Assembly: GCA_049670505.1 (NCBI GenBank)
Contig: JBATTK010000024.1
Coordinates: 58,984-122,983 of the forward strand
DNA: 64,000 nt
Origin: JBATTK01 sp049670505
GTDB lineage: Bacteria; Bacteroidota; Bacteroidia; Flavobacteriales; Flavobacteriaceae
Direction of reading: 5' to 3'
Positions within the stretch are counted from its first letter, which is position 1. The number at the start of each line of letters is the position of its first letter. Under the pieces are notes generated by a model. That model was given only the letters and a program-made list of their open reading frames with translations. It did not search any database and was not told where the DNA came from. The position numbers were made by a program, and so were the translations under genes. Positions 33,181 through 41,695 of this stretch are shown in pieces.

Positions 33181-33292
33181 TGTCTGAATAACTTAGACTC
33201 GCTAAATACTCTCTTTATTTTCTTATTAATAGAGCCCGTTCTGTATTTTGGAGGTTATAAATCGTAAAAAGCGTCAGTTTTGAATCTTAAAA

Positions 33293-34285
33293 TCAAAATG
33301 CACAACGGGTTAATAGATTATATCCATTGTAAAACTCTGCTAACGGACGAGCCAGCTCGCCAAATAATGCTTTCATTTGATAGTCGTAATGAATTATGGG
33401 ATCAAACGAGTAATTGCTTAATGCCAACTTCATACTACGTACTGCTTGGAGGGCCGATTTAATTTGTAGCGTCGCACCGAGACCACAGGATGGATCAAGG
33501 CGAAAAAAGGTGGGTACGGTCAATAAAATTCGTGGAGGCTTCCCCGGATCCAATGATTCCACGGCATGCCGTCGTCGATACCATTGGCTATTGAAAAGCA
33601 GCCTTCCTTGAGTGGACGAACAATTAATTTCCCATTGGGTAATACATATATTTCCCGCTTCATCGAATGCCGACCAGGTCCAACCATTTGTATGTGGTAG
33701 AAAAGAGGCGGTATTGGTTATTGCAGTTTCTTTAACCAGCCTCCTTGTAATAAATAATTCATCAGAAAGATATTCGATTTGTTGCGAAGAGGTTCTAGAA
33801 TATTTTCCTTGCGCATCAATAAGCCAGGAAGCTTCGATTTTTTCTCCTAAAGTCGTATGCAGTATTAAACCATTGGAAGATGGACGCATATTGATTACAG
33901 TATCAACAATAGGGGATATGTGCTCCATAATCTTTCCCTTCAGCAATGTCTTTAATCTAGGTACTTCCAATTGCAGACCAGTACCATACATGGAATCAAA
34001 CTGCTGGTATTGACTCTCCCGATGAATACCTGAAAAATTGCCACAGCTTAAAGCGGCGAGTTCTTCTTTGCTGATGATATGTTGGAGATAGTAAACACCC
34101 TCTGGAGATAAGGAATCAAAACCAACGGGAGTAGCTAATCCAATCTTTTCATTGCTATCATCGATCCATACTACATTAAGCCCCTGCTTGATACTTGAAT
34201 AAACGGTAATAAGAGCGGACAAGGTAGAACCACAAACCGCAACATCAATTTTGCATTGTTTTTTGAATACCCTTTTAGTCCACAT
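33293..34285 (-). CDS. FAD-dependent oxidoreductase-like protein
   Basis: 330 aa. An N-terminal dinucleotide-binding strand-loop-helix (IDVAVCGSTLSALITVYSSI) is followed by an acidic strand end (VVWIDDSNE); the usual GxGxxG is degenerate (GSTLSA). A later SWLIDAQGKYSRTS matches the middle ATG/DG motif of flavin monooxygenase/halogenase-like proteins, and RLDPSCGLGATLQIKSALQA resembles their C-terminal flavin-contact helix. Substrate unknown, and it is short for the superfamily, so possibly truncated or inactive. It ends just upstream of the curli control region, on the same strand, but separated by over 500 bp. Confidence 0.6.
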   Translation of the reverse strand: MWTKRVFKKQCKIDVAVCGSTLSALITVYSSIKQGLNVVWIDDSNEKIGLATPVGFDSLSPEGVYYLQHIISKEELAALSCGNFSGIHRESQYQQFDSMYGTGLQLEVPRLKTLLKGKIMEHISPIVDTVINMRPSSNGLILHTTLGEKIEASWLIDAQGKYSRTSSQQIEYLSDELFITRRLVKETAITNTASFLPHTNGWTWSAFDEAGNICITQWEINCSSTQGRLLFNSQWYRRRHAVESLDPGKPPRILLTVPTFFRLDPSCGLGATLQIKSALQAVRSMKLALSNYSFDPIIHYDYQMKALFGELARPLAEFYNGYNLLTRCAF

Positions 34286-34459
34286 AAAACCAATTTTACT
34301 TAGGGCTAAAATGGATGATTTCCGGATGGGTGTCCTCTGCTGTTTTTACGAACGTAAAGGTATCCACGAGCTGTATGCGTCGTACTAATGATGTGGTTTC
34401 AATGCTGCTTTTGGAGTACTGCGCAAAAATGAAAAAATAACCGTCTTTCGCAACCTTAA

Positions 34460-34630
34460 GAAAGGATTCGGTTTAACCGTCCCACACATAACACTTCTCA
34501 GGATTTTGTGCCCGGTTATTATTTGTTTTGGCTGGAAAAAGAAGATCGTGTGGGGGAGCCAGAATTGCACCTTATCGTGAGCAACGGGACAGAAGAAGGG
34601 AAAAAGCTAGTTTTAAAAACACCTAAATAA
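34460..34630 (+). pseudogene. 3' remnant of an unidentified gene
   Basis: A frame without start codon is open for 56 codons and ends at TAA 34628-34630; it reads QDFVPGYYLFWLEKEDRVGE then HLIVSNGTEEGKKLVLKTPK, protein-like in composition. Just upstream, another frame reads FGVLRKNEKITVFRNLKKGF before losing sense, suggesting one frameshifted gene. It ends 7 bp before the membrane-protein gene. Family not recognised. Confidence 0.4.
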
Positions 34631-34637
34631 TACTAAA

Positions 34638-35237
34638 ATGCTTATTTCTAGATTAAGGGGAGTTTGGAGAGGGATTACCCTGCTCGGTACGTGGATCGCT
34701 TCGGTAACGGGAGCTTTTATCATACCCTTACCGGCTTGGTATTCCACAGATGAAAACACCCCTTTTTTAATGAAATTTGGGGTATTCCTGGCCGCCGTGA
34801 TTGCCGGGTTCCTCATTTTGTTTTCGTTAAAAAACAGGTTGATCAAAGTATGGATGCGATTGTCCATCACTTTTTTTATACTTTTTATCAGTAGTTATAC
34901 GGCCTATCATTTTTTTAGGGAAGCCAAAACATTACCCTATGTTGAAAAAGATATTGTTATTGGTAATGAACTGTTGGACAATAATCCGTTTGAAATTTTT
35001 AAAGAATCACATGGGTTTTTACCAGGTAGAAAAGGACGTATGATGATTATACTGGGTGATCCGGAAAAAGCTTGGACAAAACAGAGTATCATGTTGAATA
35101 GAAAACTGCTGACGGTTCTTTTGTTTATATGTTATCTGTTTTCGGCAGGGTTTATGATCTCTTTTTGTAATCTGATCATTTTGTATAGAGAAAAATATGC
35201 TATTAAATTGTCAAAAAAGCAGTTTCTAAGTAAGTAA
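34638..35237 (+). CDS. Membrane protein of unknown function
   Basis: 199 aa with four predicted membrane helices (about 9-27, 42-62, 70-90, 158-182). A soluble segment between helices 3 and 4 carries ELLDNNPFEIFKESHGFLPG and GRMMIILGDPEKAWTKQSIM. I do not recognise the family. Start ATG at 34638 with the spaced AATACTAAA before it. It follows a broken gene by 7 bp and may once have been its operon partner. Confidence 0.6.
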   Translation: MLISRLRGVWRGITLLGTWIASVTGAFIIPLPAWYSTDENTPFLMKFGVFLAAVIAGFLILFSLKNRLIKVWMRLSITFFILFISSYTAYHFFREAKTLPYVEKDIVIGNELLDNNPFEIFKESHGFLPGRKGRMMIILGDPEKAWTKQSIMLNRKLLTVLLFICYLFSAGFMISFCNLIILYREKYAIKLSKKQFLSK

Positions 35238-35788
35238 AGTAGATAGCTCTTTTGGCCTTGCTTTATAATAACGTTCAGCTCGGAAGATCGGGAAGATAAT
35301 GTGTAGCATATAGGCTGCTATGCGTATACCGGTTGTTTTTAAAACCGAGGCTTGGTAATAAAGGGAAGGCCGCTCCTATCTACGTTGAACATCCGATGCT
35401 TCATACGGATACTACGGTATTCAGAAAGCATAAAGTGGAAATAAATGATATTCAAAAATAGTACGCTACACGATTTAGCATGCACTACTGATTTGATAAA
35501 AAAAACAAAAAGTAGTTTATTATAGAATTGGAAAAAAGAGTAAAATGTAAATAATTGATTATTATAGTATTATATTTTTATGTCTATCTGTTGTACCCCT
35601 TTTTTTAACAATTTGTCTCTCTAAGTCTACGTATTGTATACGTCATTTCTATGGGATATGTCCCTTTTCCCCTTATTTTTGTTTATCCAAACATGATCTT
35701 AACCAAATACTATCATTTTTATATCAAGTTAAAAAAGTTCAAGCCATTTCGTGGTCACTGAACATTTTGTTTTATAAAAATATTAGTT
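35238..35788. other. AT-rich intergenic region with a possible gene remnant
   Basis: No intact gene in 550 bp. From about 35305 to a TAG at 35457-35459 one plus-strand frame lacks a start but reads protein-like (AAPIYVEHPMLHTDTTVF, RKHKVEINDIQK), possibly the end of a lost gene. The rest (35460-35780) is very AT-rich and should hold the promoter of the next gene. Confidence 0.4.
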
Positions 35789-37444
35789 ATGACACCCGAT
35801 ACTAAATACACTAAAAATGGCCACATCAATATTGCATATCAGGTTTTCGGGTCAGGTGCTATTGACTTGGTCTATATCCCGGGATGGGTTTCTAATATCG
35901 ATTGGATGTGGGCTTGTCCGGAACTGGTCGGTTTTTTACAGGAATTAGGAAAAATAGCCAGAGTTATTCTATTTGATAAGCGGGGAACTGGACTTTCCGA
36001 TCGTATTACGGAGTTTCCTACCTTGGAAAAAAGAATGGATGACATTAGAGCCGTGATGGATGCAGTAGGTTCTCAAAAAGCGGTTTTGTTCGGACATTCC
36101 GAAGGGGGATCTGTCTCTGCCCTGTTCGCTGCTACGTATCCAAACCGAACTATTTCCCTAATTGCTTTTGGAATATTTGCCAAACGTATATATGCTCCGG
36201 ATTATCCTTGGGCGCCAACGCACCAAGAGCGTCAAGTGGTTTATGACATGATCGAAAAGAACTGGGGAACCGTAGAGATGAATTTGGAGTCACTCGCTCC
36301 TTCTAAAGCCAATGATAAGGTATTTATGGATTGGTTGGCCAATTATTTTCGTTCAGGAGCTAGCCCAAGTGCGGCCATGATGCTCACAAAGATGAATACA
36401 CAAGTAGATATTATAGACATTTTAAGCGCTATAAAAGTGCCCACTTTACTACTGCAACGTACCCATGATATTGATGTAAAAATTGAAGAAGGGCGATTCA
36501 TAGCTGAACGCATCCAAGGAGCAAAATTTGTTGAGTTTGAGGGCAGTGATCACCTATTTTGGACGGGTAATACCGATGGGATTTTGGAGGAGATGAAGGC
36601 TTTTATTTTAAATGTAAAGCCAAAACCGATCTATGAAAAACAACTCTTTACTATAATCGTTGGACGTGTTATATCCTCGGATGCAAATAGCCCCAAGCAG
36701 CAAGAGCTTATTGGGCAATATGTAGAACAATGCAGGGGGAATATAGTTCAATATGATACACAAACATTTACCGCTACTTTTGAAGGCCCCAGTAAGGCCG
36801 TTCATTGCAGTATTGATTTGGTCGATGCTATTCAGGGTCTGAATGCGCAATTGGCTATTGGTATTCATATCAAAGAATGTCTGGTAGGGAATCCTGTAAG
36901 CAAAGAGACGGAAGATTTTGCTGCATCCATACTTAGACAACCCGTACCTGGTCAAATCTTGTTAACCCAAACTATAAAGAATTTACTGGTAGGAGCCGGC
37001 TTGAGTTTTACACCATACAAAACCGTTTTTGAGACCGAATCCGGTGAATCCCTTTTACTTTTTTCTATTACCAAAAAACCGAGGCACAACATACAACCTA
37101 ATAGGGTGGACCATACTAGACTCCCCCAAAATGATTCCTTTCTGGAAAATGTAATCCAAAGTATCGATAGTCATTTGAGTAATGAGTATTTTGGTGTAGA
37201 GATGCTCTGTAAGGAAATAGGTGTCAGCGAGCGGCAATTACAGCGTAAACTCAAAGCTATTATCGATAAGTCTCCCAATCAATTGATTTCCTCGGTGCGT
37301 TTGCATCGTGCCAAAGAACTACTACTGAGTCAACAGAATACTATTGCCGAGATTGCCTTTCAAACGGGTTTTTCCAACCCTTCTTACTTTTCCAAGTGTT
37401 TCAAAAAAGAGTTTGTCGTAAGTCCATCCGATCTAATAAACTAA
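35789..37444 (+). CDS. Alpha/beta-hydrolase, cyclase-like domain and AraC HTH in one protein
   Basis: 551 aa with three domains. Residues 1-275: alpha/beta hydrolase with LVYIPGWVSNIDW oxyanion region, nucleophile elbow FGHSEGGSVS (Ser104), candidate acid in QRTHDIDV (Asp227/229) and GSDHLFW (His255). Residues about 283-430: a degenerate class III nucleotide-cyclase fold (LFTIIVGRVISSD, then FEGPSKAVHCSIDLVDAIQG and IGIHIKECLV), without the metal-binding Asp pair. Residues about 445-551: AraC-type HTH (LCKEIGVSERQLQRKLKAII, then IAEIAFQTGFSNPSYFSKCF). Hydrolase-cyclase pairings are known; the AraC end makes it look like a ligand-responsive regulator. Cytoplasmic; ligand and targets unknown. 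Convergent with the next gene. Confidence 0.82.
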   Translation: MTPDTKYTKNGHINIAYQVFGSGAIDLVYIPGWVSNIDWMWACPELVGFLQELGKIARVILFDKRGTGLSDRITEFPTLEKRMDDIRAVMDAVGSQKAVLFGHSEGGSVSALFAATYPNRTISLIAFGIFAKRIYAPDYPWAPTHQERQVVYDMIEKNWGTVEMNLESLAPSKANDKVFMDWLANYFRSGASPSAAMMLTKMNTQVDIIDILSAIKVPTLLLQRTHDIDVKIEEGRFIAERIQGAKFVEFEGSDHLFWTGNTDGILEEMKAFILNVKPKPIYEKQLFTIIVGRVISSDANSPKQQELIGQYVEQCRGNIVQYDTQTFTATFEGPSKAVHCSIDLVDAIQGLNAQLAIGIHIKECLVGNPVSKETEDFAASILRQPVPGQILLTQTIKNLLVGAGLSFTPYKTVFETESGESLLLFSITKKPRHNIQPNRVDHTRLPQNDSFLENVIQSIDSHLSNEYFGVEMLCKEIGVSERQLQRKLKAIIDKSPNQLISSVRLHRAKELLLSQQNTIAEIAFQTGFSNPSYFSKCFKKEFVVSPSDLIN

Positions 37445-37640
37445 TAGTAAAAATCTCTTTATGTAGAAGAAGCTATAAGCGGTAAAAACTGTACTATACC
37501 CATATTGTAAATATTCATGGATTTTACGGTAATATACAGTCTGGCCATCATTTTTGTAATGTGACTACTTAGCCACTTTCAAGGTATTCTGATGGTGCCT
37601 GCCGTCCCTATCCGCATTCGATCCCACCTGATGTACTGGT

Positions 37641-37667
37641 AAAACCCCGTAGGACCGCGGGTTTTTT
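37641..37667. terminator. Terminator between two convergent genes
   Basis: Stem AAACCCCG / CGCGGGTTT, imperfect at one position, with T6 on the plus strand and T4 on the minus strand, so it may serve both convergent genes (ends 37444 and 37676). Confidence 0.65.
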
Positions 37668-37675
37668 CATCTACT

Positions 37676-39433
37676 TTATTTTTGATCATACGGGATGTAG
37701 TTCTCCCATTCCCAAGGTGTAAAGGTATCCTTTAGGGCCACTTCCAAAAGTTCCTTGAAGATACTTTCCCCATTGTCGCTGTTGGTCATTATCATTATTC
37801 CTTTTCCCGTTTGTGGGAAAATAATGGAATAATGTTGAAAACCGTCTCCATGACCTTCCTTGAAGACTCCCTGGCCGTAAGGAGTTTCCAAGTAGCCCCA
37901 ACCTAGCGCATAGCTTAAATTTATAGTATTGTAGGTGTCGGTCTCAACATGGGCCAATTCACCGAATTGTGCTACGGATCTAATTCTTATTTGCGGACTA
38001 AATAGTTCGTTATAGGCTTTTTCAGAAATGAGTCTTTTATGAAGTACCGCTTCCAGGAATTTGGTATAATCCAATGCGGTGGTCTCCAATGTACCTCCAC
38101 CACGAGGTTCATTGTCCTTATCTTTTTTATAGGCCTTTCCTGCTGTATTATGGCCAAATGCATAGTCGGTTTCAAAGCTGGTTTTCCATTCATAACTGGA
38201 ATTTTTCATTCCCAATGGCTCAAATATTTTTTCCTGTACCAGTGCTTCCAAACTTTTTCCCAAAAGCTTTTCGATGACCACCTGCAAATAAATGAACCCT
38301 TCCCCTGAATAGCTATATTTGGTTCCCGGCCTTTCATTGACCCTAAGTTTATGATCTTTTTCCAACCCTCTGGAATTGGCAAAACCTGTGGTATGTGCCA
38401 GGCACATTCGGGCCGTGATTTTATGGTAGAGCGAATCTTCTTTCAAGGCTGAAAAATCATCGTGCCACCTAGTTTGGGGCTTGTATTCATATATCTTCTG
38501 GGGAAGATAGGATTCCAAGGGTGTATCCAAATCAATCACACCCTCTTCTACTAACTTCATTACCAGGATACTAAAAACTGCTTTGCTATAGGAAGCACCA
38601 TATATATTGGTCGTATCGGTAAGGGGCAGCTTTTGTGGATAGTCCTTGTAACCAAAAGTCTTTTGATATACCGTACTTTTATCATTAAATAAACTAACGG
38701 CCATTCCGTGGACATTTGCATCGGCCATTAACTGCTGAATTTTTTGGGTCAATGAATCCGCGGTAATGGTCGTTCCGTCCAACCGCTCTATCTCCGCCTC
38801 ATTTTGGGCCTCACAACCATAAACAAATAGGGTCAATACTATTGTTGTAACTATTTTTGAAGTAATGGGTTTTTTTAGTTTTAAAAACGGCAAGGATAGG
38901 GGATAGTAGCATTTAAGTTCTTTAACCGCATAAATAATATTGGCTATGGTTATAATGAGGCTAATTGGAATAACGGATACGAAAAGGATAAAACCGAGTC
39001 CCGGAATAGTCAACAGCGCAATAAAAGAGAATATGTACACTATCATGACCGTAATCTGAAAGTTTATGATGCGGATACCATGGCGGTCATAAATAGCATT
39101 ATCCTCTCTTTTATGGATCCAAAGGAACAATGGAAAAAGGATATTAAAAAAAGGAAGAATAAAGCCTAAAAGGGGAGTGCCGTGCATCACGAGCAACCAT
39201 TTTTTCCGGATAGCTTCCTCTCTTGGATTTTCCAATAGGAGCAGGTCGTCAACATTAATGGATAGAGCGGTCGCCAGCAACTTCACGGTTTGAAGATGAG
39301 GATTTACTTCATCTTTTTCAATGCGTTGAATGGTACGGACGGTAACTTGCGTCTTTTCGGATAGTTCTTCCTGCGAGTAGCCCTTTAGTTTTCTTTGGTA
39401 TATAAGATTTTTGCCTAATGATCTGTTTTCCAT
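37676..39433 (-). CDS. XRE HTH - membrane domain - beta-lactamase-fold serine hydrolase fusion
   Basis: 585 aa. Residues about 8-62: XRE helix-turn-helix (YSQEELSEKTQVTVRTIQRI). Residues 80-175: three to four membrane helices in a DUF4870-like domain (NAIYDRHGIRIINFQITVMI). Residues 190-207: a further hydrophobic stretch ending in a lipobox-like LFVYGC (Cys207). Residues 225-585: class C beta-lactamase/DD-peptidase-like hydrolase with SxxK at Ser281-Lys284 (ASYSKAV), a YSxS motif near Tyr375 and HGDG near the end. Predicted topology: DNA-binding domain inside, hydrolase outside. This would suit a direct sensor-regulator, or reflect fusion of two neighbouring genes. An inverted repeat lies just upstream. 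Signal and targets unknown. Confidence 0.82.
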   Translation of the reverse strand: MENRSLGKNLIYQRKLKGYSQEELSEKTQVTVRTIQRIEKDEVNPHLQTVKLLATALSINVDDLLLLENPREEAIRKKWLLVMHGTPLLGFILPFFNILFPLFLWIHKREDNAIYDRHGIRIINFQITVMIVYIFSFIALLTIPGLGFILFVSVIPISLIITIANIIYAVKELKCYYPLSLPFLKLKKPITSKIVTTIVLTLFVYGCEAQNEAEIERLDGTTITADSLTQKIQQLMADANVHGMAVSLFNDKSTVYQKTFGYKDYPQKLPLTDTTNIYGASYSKAVFSILVMKLVEEGVIDLDTPLESYLPQKIYEYKPQTRWHDDFSALKEDSLYHKITARMCLAHTTGFANSRGLEKDHKLRVNERPGTKYSYSGEGFIYLQVVIEKLLGKSLEALVQEKIFEPLGMKNSSYEWKTSFETDYAFGHNTAGKAYKKDKDNEPRGGGTLETTALDYTKFLEAVLHKRLISEKAYNELFSPQIRIRSVAQFGELAHVETDTYNTINLSYALGWGYLETPYGQGVFKEGHGDGFQHYSIIFPQTGKGIMIMTNSDNGESIFKELLEVALKDTFTPWEWENYIPYDQK

Positions 39434-39447
39434 CGATTATTTTTTTG

Positions 39448-39474
39448 TTGGTACAAAGCTACCGATTACCAACG
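39448..39474. promoter_or_regulatory. Inverted repeat, candidate operator of the XRE-hydrolase gene
   Basis: Seven-bp arms GTTGGTA and TACCAAC separated by 13 bp, centred about 28 bp upstream of the ATG at 39433. XRE-family proteins often bind such repeats over their own promoter, so autoregulation is plausible. Binding is inferred. Confidence 0.55.
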
Positions 39475-39978
39475 GTATTTATTACGACATTTAGGCGTCA
39501 CCTTGCTGTCATTTCCCCTAATATCGGGCAATTACTTGGTTATTGAAAATTTACTTCTTTAGCTTCACTTGCGATGATTCGGTATTTCACAAACCGGTTC
39601 AGATTAACATACCGGGCCTTATATTGTAGCGCAAAAAGAAAGGTAACGGAGAAGTGCTTATGGAAAGCAAATTACAATAACTCAAGATGAGTTCTTTAAT
39701 ACGAATCTTATAAAGCCCTACAGGGCCATAAAAAATCGGGACTAAAGTTAAAAACAATTGGATCAGGAATATGGGGATATGGTAAAAATGGGTAAATAGG
39801 ATATGAGATAATAAAATATTTAAAAACGTTAAGGTGAAAATTGACAATCCTTAACTTTGTTTCAGAATGTATTGGGAAGCTTATAATAACAAAGTAGCCT
39901 TTTTGAACATATCAAAATATATGCTAAGGTTCTCAATATGTTCTTTCAAAATAAATATGAACATAAAAAATACTGGAA
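39475..39978. other. Intergenic region between divergent genes
   Basis: About 500 bp, AT-rich, no credible gene. A minus-strand frame (39599-39847) is hydrophobic but has no family features. On the plus strand, 39600-39720 looks faintly like coding sequence broken by several stops. The right end should hold the SYLF gene promoter. Confidence 0.5.
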
Positions 39979-40512
39979 ATGAAAACTTTGAAATCAATTA
40001 TGGTACTATGTATGATGCTTATGGGAAGTGTGGCCATTTCTCAATCCGAAAAAGACAAAGAGCTTATACAAGATGCCATAAAAGCGAAACAAACGCTGAT
40101 GGATGCGGACGCTGGACTAAAGGATTTTTTTAGCGGATCCGCAGGCTATGTTATTTTTCCGAATGTAGGTAAAGGTGGCTTTATAATCGGCGGGGCTTCC
40201 GGGAACGGAGTCGTCTATGAAAGTGGAAGCGCCATTGGTATGGCGGACCTGAAAAAATTAAATATTGGGCTTCAGGCAGGAGGACAGGCTATTATAGAGG
40301 TTATCTTCTTTGAATCGGAGGAAGATCTTGACGAATTTAAGGAAGGAGACTTTTCTTTCTCCGCAGAAGCTTCGGCGGTCGCCGTAAAATCCGGTATCGC
40401 CGTCAATGCCAAATATAAGGACGGAGTGGCCGTATTTGCGTTGCCTAAGGCCGGACTCATGGCAGATGCATCCGTTGGAGGGCAAAAATTCGGTTATACG
40501 GCATTCAAATAG
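39979..40512 (+). CDS. SYLF (Ysc84-type) lipid-binding domain protein
   Basis: 177 aa. Signal peptide (LKSIMVLCMMLMGSVAISQS), then a SYLF domain: LKDFFSGSAGYVIFPNVGKG, GFIIGGASGNGVVYESG, LNIGLQAGGQAIIEVIFFES and SAEASAVAVKSGIAV, ending VGGQKFGYTAFK. SYLF domains bind phosphoinositides in eukaryotes; bacterial members are exported proteins of unclear role. The first ATG of the frame (40000 is internal) fits the signal peptide. Terminator at 40538-40566. Confidence 0.88.
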   Translation: MKTLKSIMVLCMMLMGSVAISQSEKDKELIQDAIKAKQTLMDADAGLKDFFSGSAGYVIFPNVGKGGFIIGGASGNGVVYESGSAIGMADLKKLNIGLQAGGQAIIEVIFFESEEDLDEFKEGDFSFSAEASAVAVKSGIAVNAKYKDGVAVFALPKAGLMADASVGGQKFGYTAFK

Positions 40513-40537
40513 GAAAATTCGTAGTTTGATACATTGT

Positions 40538-40566
40538 AAAGGTCGGCATTTTGCCGACCTTTTTTG
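40538..40566 (+). terminator. Terminator after the SYLF gene
   Basis: Perfect stem AAAGGTCGGCA / TGCCGACCTTT with a 3-nt loop and a run of T residues. Confidence 0.85.
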
Positions 40567-40737
40567 TTCCAACTATTTGGCCAATACCTTGGTATGGTCT
40601 AGAAATTTTGCCAAATACTTTCGTTTAAACCTCACTAAATAAAACGATGGATGCAACCATTGGCATTTTTTTGTGTCTTTATAATATTAATGGGAAAAAC
40701 AATTTCCGAATCAATAATCATTCCGAAAAACACGGCT

Positions 40738-41658
40738 ATGCCCATCGATTACCAAGACATATTTTACAATCATTTTGAGCAACAGGAATATAAAGTACCT
40801 CCCCATTATAAAAAAGAGGAGAATTTTTTAATGCGGTATAAAGCTCGCTTTGCAAATTATGAATTTCATGAAAATTGTCTCACGGTAATATACTTTAAGC
40901 AAGGTAATGGAGAATTAATTAAAAAGAACAGGAGGCTGAAAGCCAAAGATGACCAGTTTCTCATTTTAAATCCTAATGAGGGATGGGAGTTTGTAAATAA
41001 AGAAAATAAGTACATAGATGTACTAAGCTTTGGTATATCCTGTAAACTTGCTAGCGAGTGTGATGTTTATTTAAATCTTGAAAACGGAAAACTTCTAGAC
41101 GACCCATTTGATAAGACGGCACATCAAACTTTCTTTCTGGAGAAAATGTTCAGTGCCAACTATTTTTCCACAGGAGATTTGCTCAGGCACATTTACAATA
41201 CAAGCCTACTGAAGGATTACAGGTATATGGATGCCGAAGAACTTACCATGGAGGTATTGCGATCTATCTCGCAAAATCAAATGAAAGCCTATGCTTTGGC
41301 CAATAAAATAAAAGCTCAAAAGTCATCGACGAAGGTAGAGACTTTTAAAAGGCTGCTTTCTGCCTACGAATATATTCATGATAACATAGCCCATGCTATC
41401 TCTTTGGATGAGCTGTCGCAGGTATCTTCACTTTCAAAATTTCATCTATACGACTCGTTCAAAAATGTTTATGGTAAAACGCCCCATCAATATATAAACA
41501 GGATCAAAGTGGCCAAAGCCAAGGAGCAAATTCAATCCGGGGATTTCTCTATCGGTGAAATATCGGACTCGTTCGGATTTAGTGACTTGTGCGTATTTAC
41601 TAAGATTTTTAAGAAAGCATATGGGAACCCTCCATCATATTATCAAAAACGGCCTTGA
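40738..41658 (+). CDS. AraC-family transcription regulator
   Basis: 306 aa from the ATG at 40738 (PIDYQDIFYNHFEQQEY); an upstream ATG at 40651 would add 29 residues that look like untranslated sequence, but cannot be excluded. N-terminal half is an AraC-type sensing domain (IYFKQGNGELIKKNRRLKAK, NPNEGWEFV). C-terminal HTH pair: ISLDELSQVSSLSKFHLYDS and IGEISDSFGFSDLCVFTKIF, then KKAYGNPPSYYQK. Ligand and targets unknown. It follows the SYLF gene on the same strand but beyond a terminator, so it has its own promoter. Confidence 0.85.
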   Translation: MPIDYQDIFYNHFEQQEYKVPPHYKKEENFLMRYKARFANYEFHENCLTVIYFKQGNGELIKKNRRLKAKDDQFLILNPNEGWEFVNKENKYIDVLSFGISCKLASECDVYLNLENGKLLDDPFDKTAHQTFFLEKMFSANYFSTGDLLRHIYNTSLLKDYRYMDAEELTMEVLRSISQNQMKAYALANKIKAQKSSTKVETFKRLLSAYEYIHDNIAHAISLDELSQVSSLSKFHLYDSFKNVYGKTPHQYINRIKVAKAKEQIQSGDFSIGEISDSFGFSDLCVFTKIFKKAYGNPPSYYQKRP

Positions 41659-41695
41659 GCAGTATCCCTAAACCTATTGTAATCTTACACAAACC

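Larger units (their letters stand above)
32766..33292. other. Regulatory region upstream of csgA
   Basis: Over 500 bp with no gene. It contains two palindromes (32832-32847 and 32871-32882), several CCGACA words (32927, 33075, 33121 and the complementary form near 32820), and copy B of the curli-flanking repeat. A curli operon normally needs an activator such as CsgD; none is encoded here, so the sites would serve a distant regulator. Confidence 0.55.

Noticed and set aside
39599..39847. An 82-aa hydrophobic frame on the minus strand
   Set aside because: Low-complexity hydrophobic translation of AT-rich intergenic DNA, with no family features.
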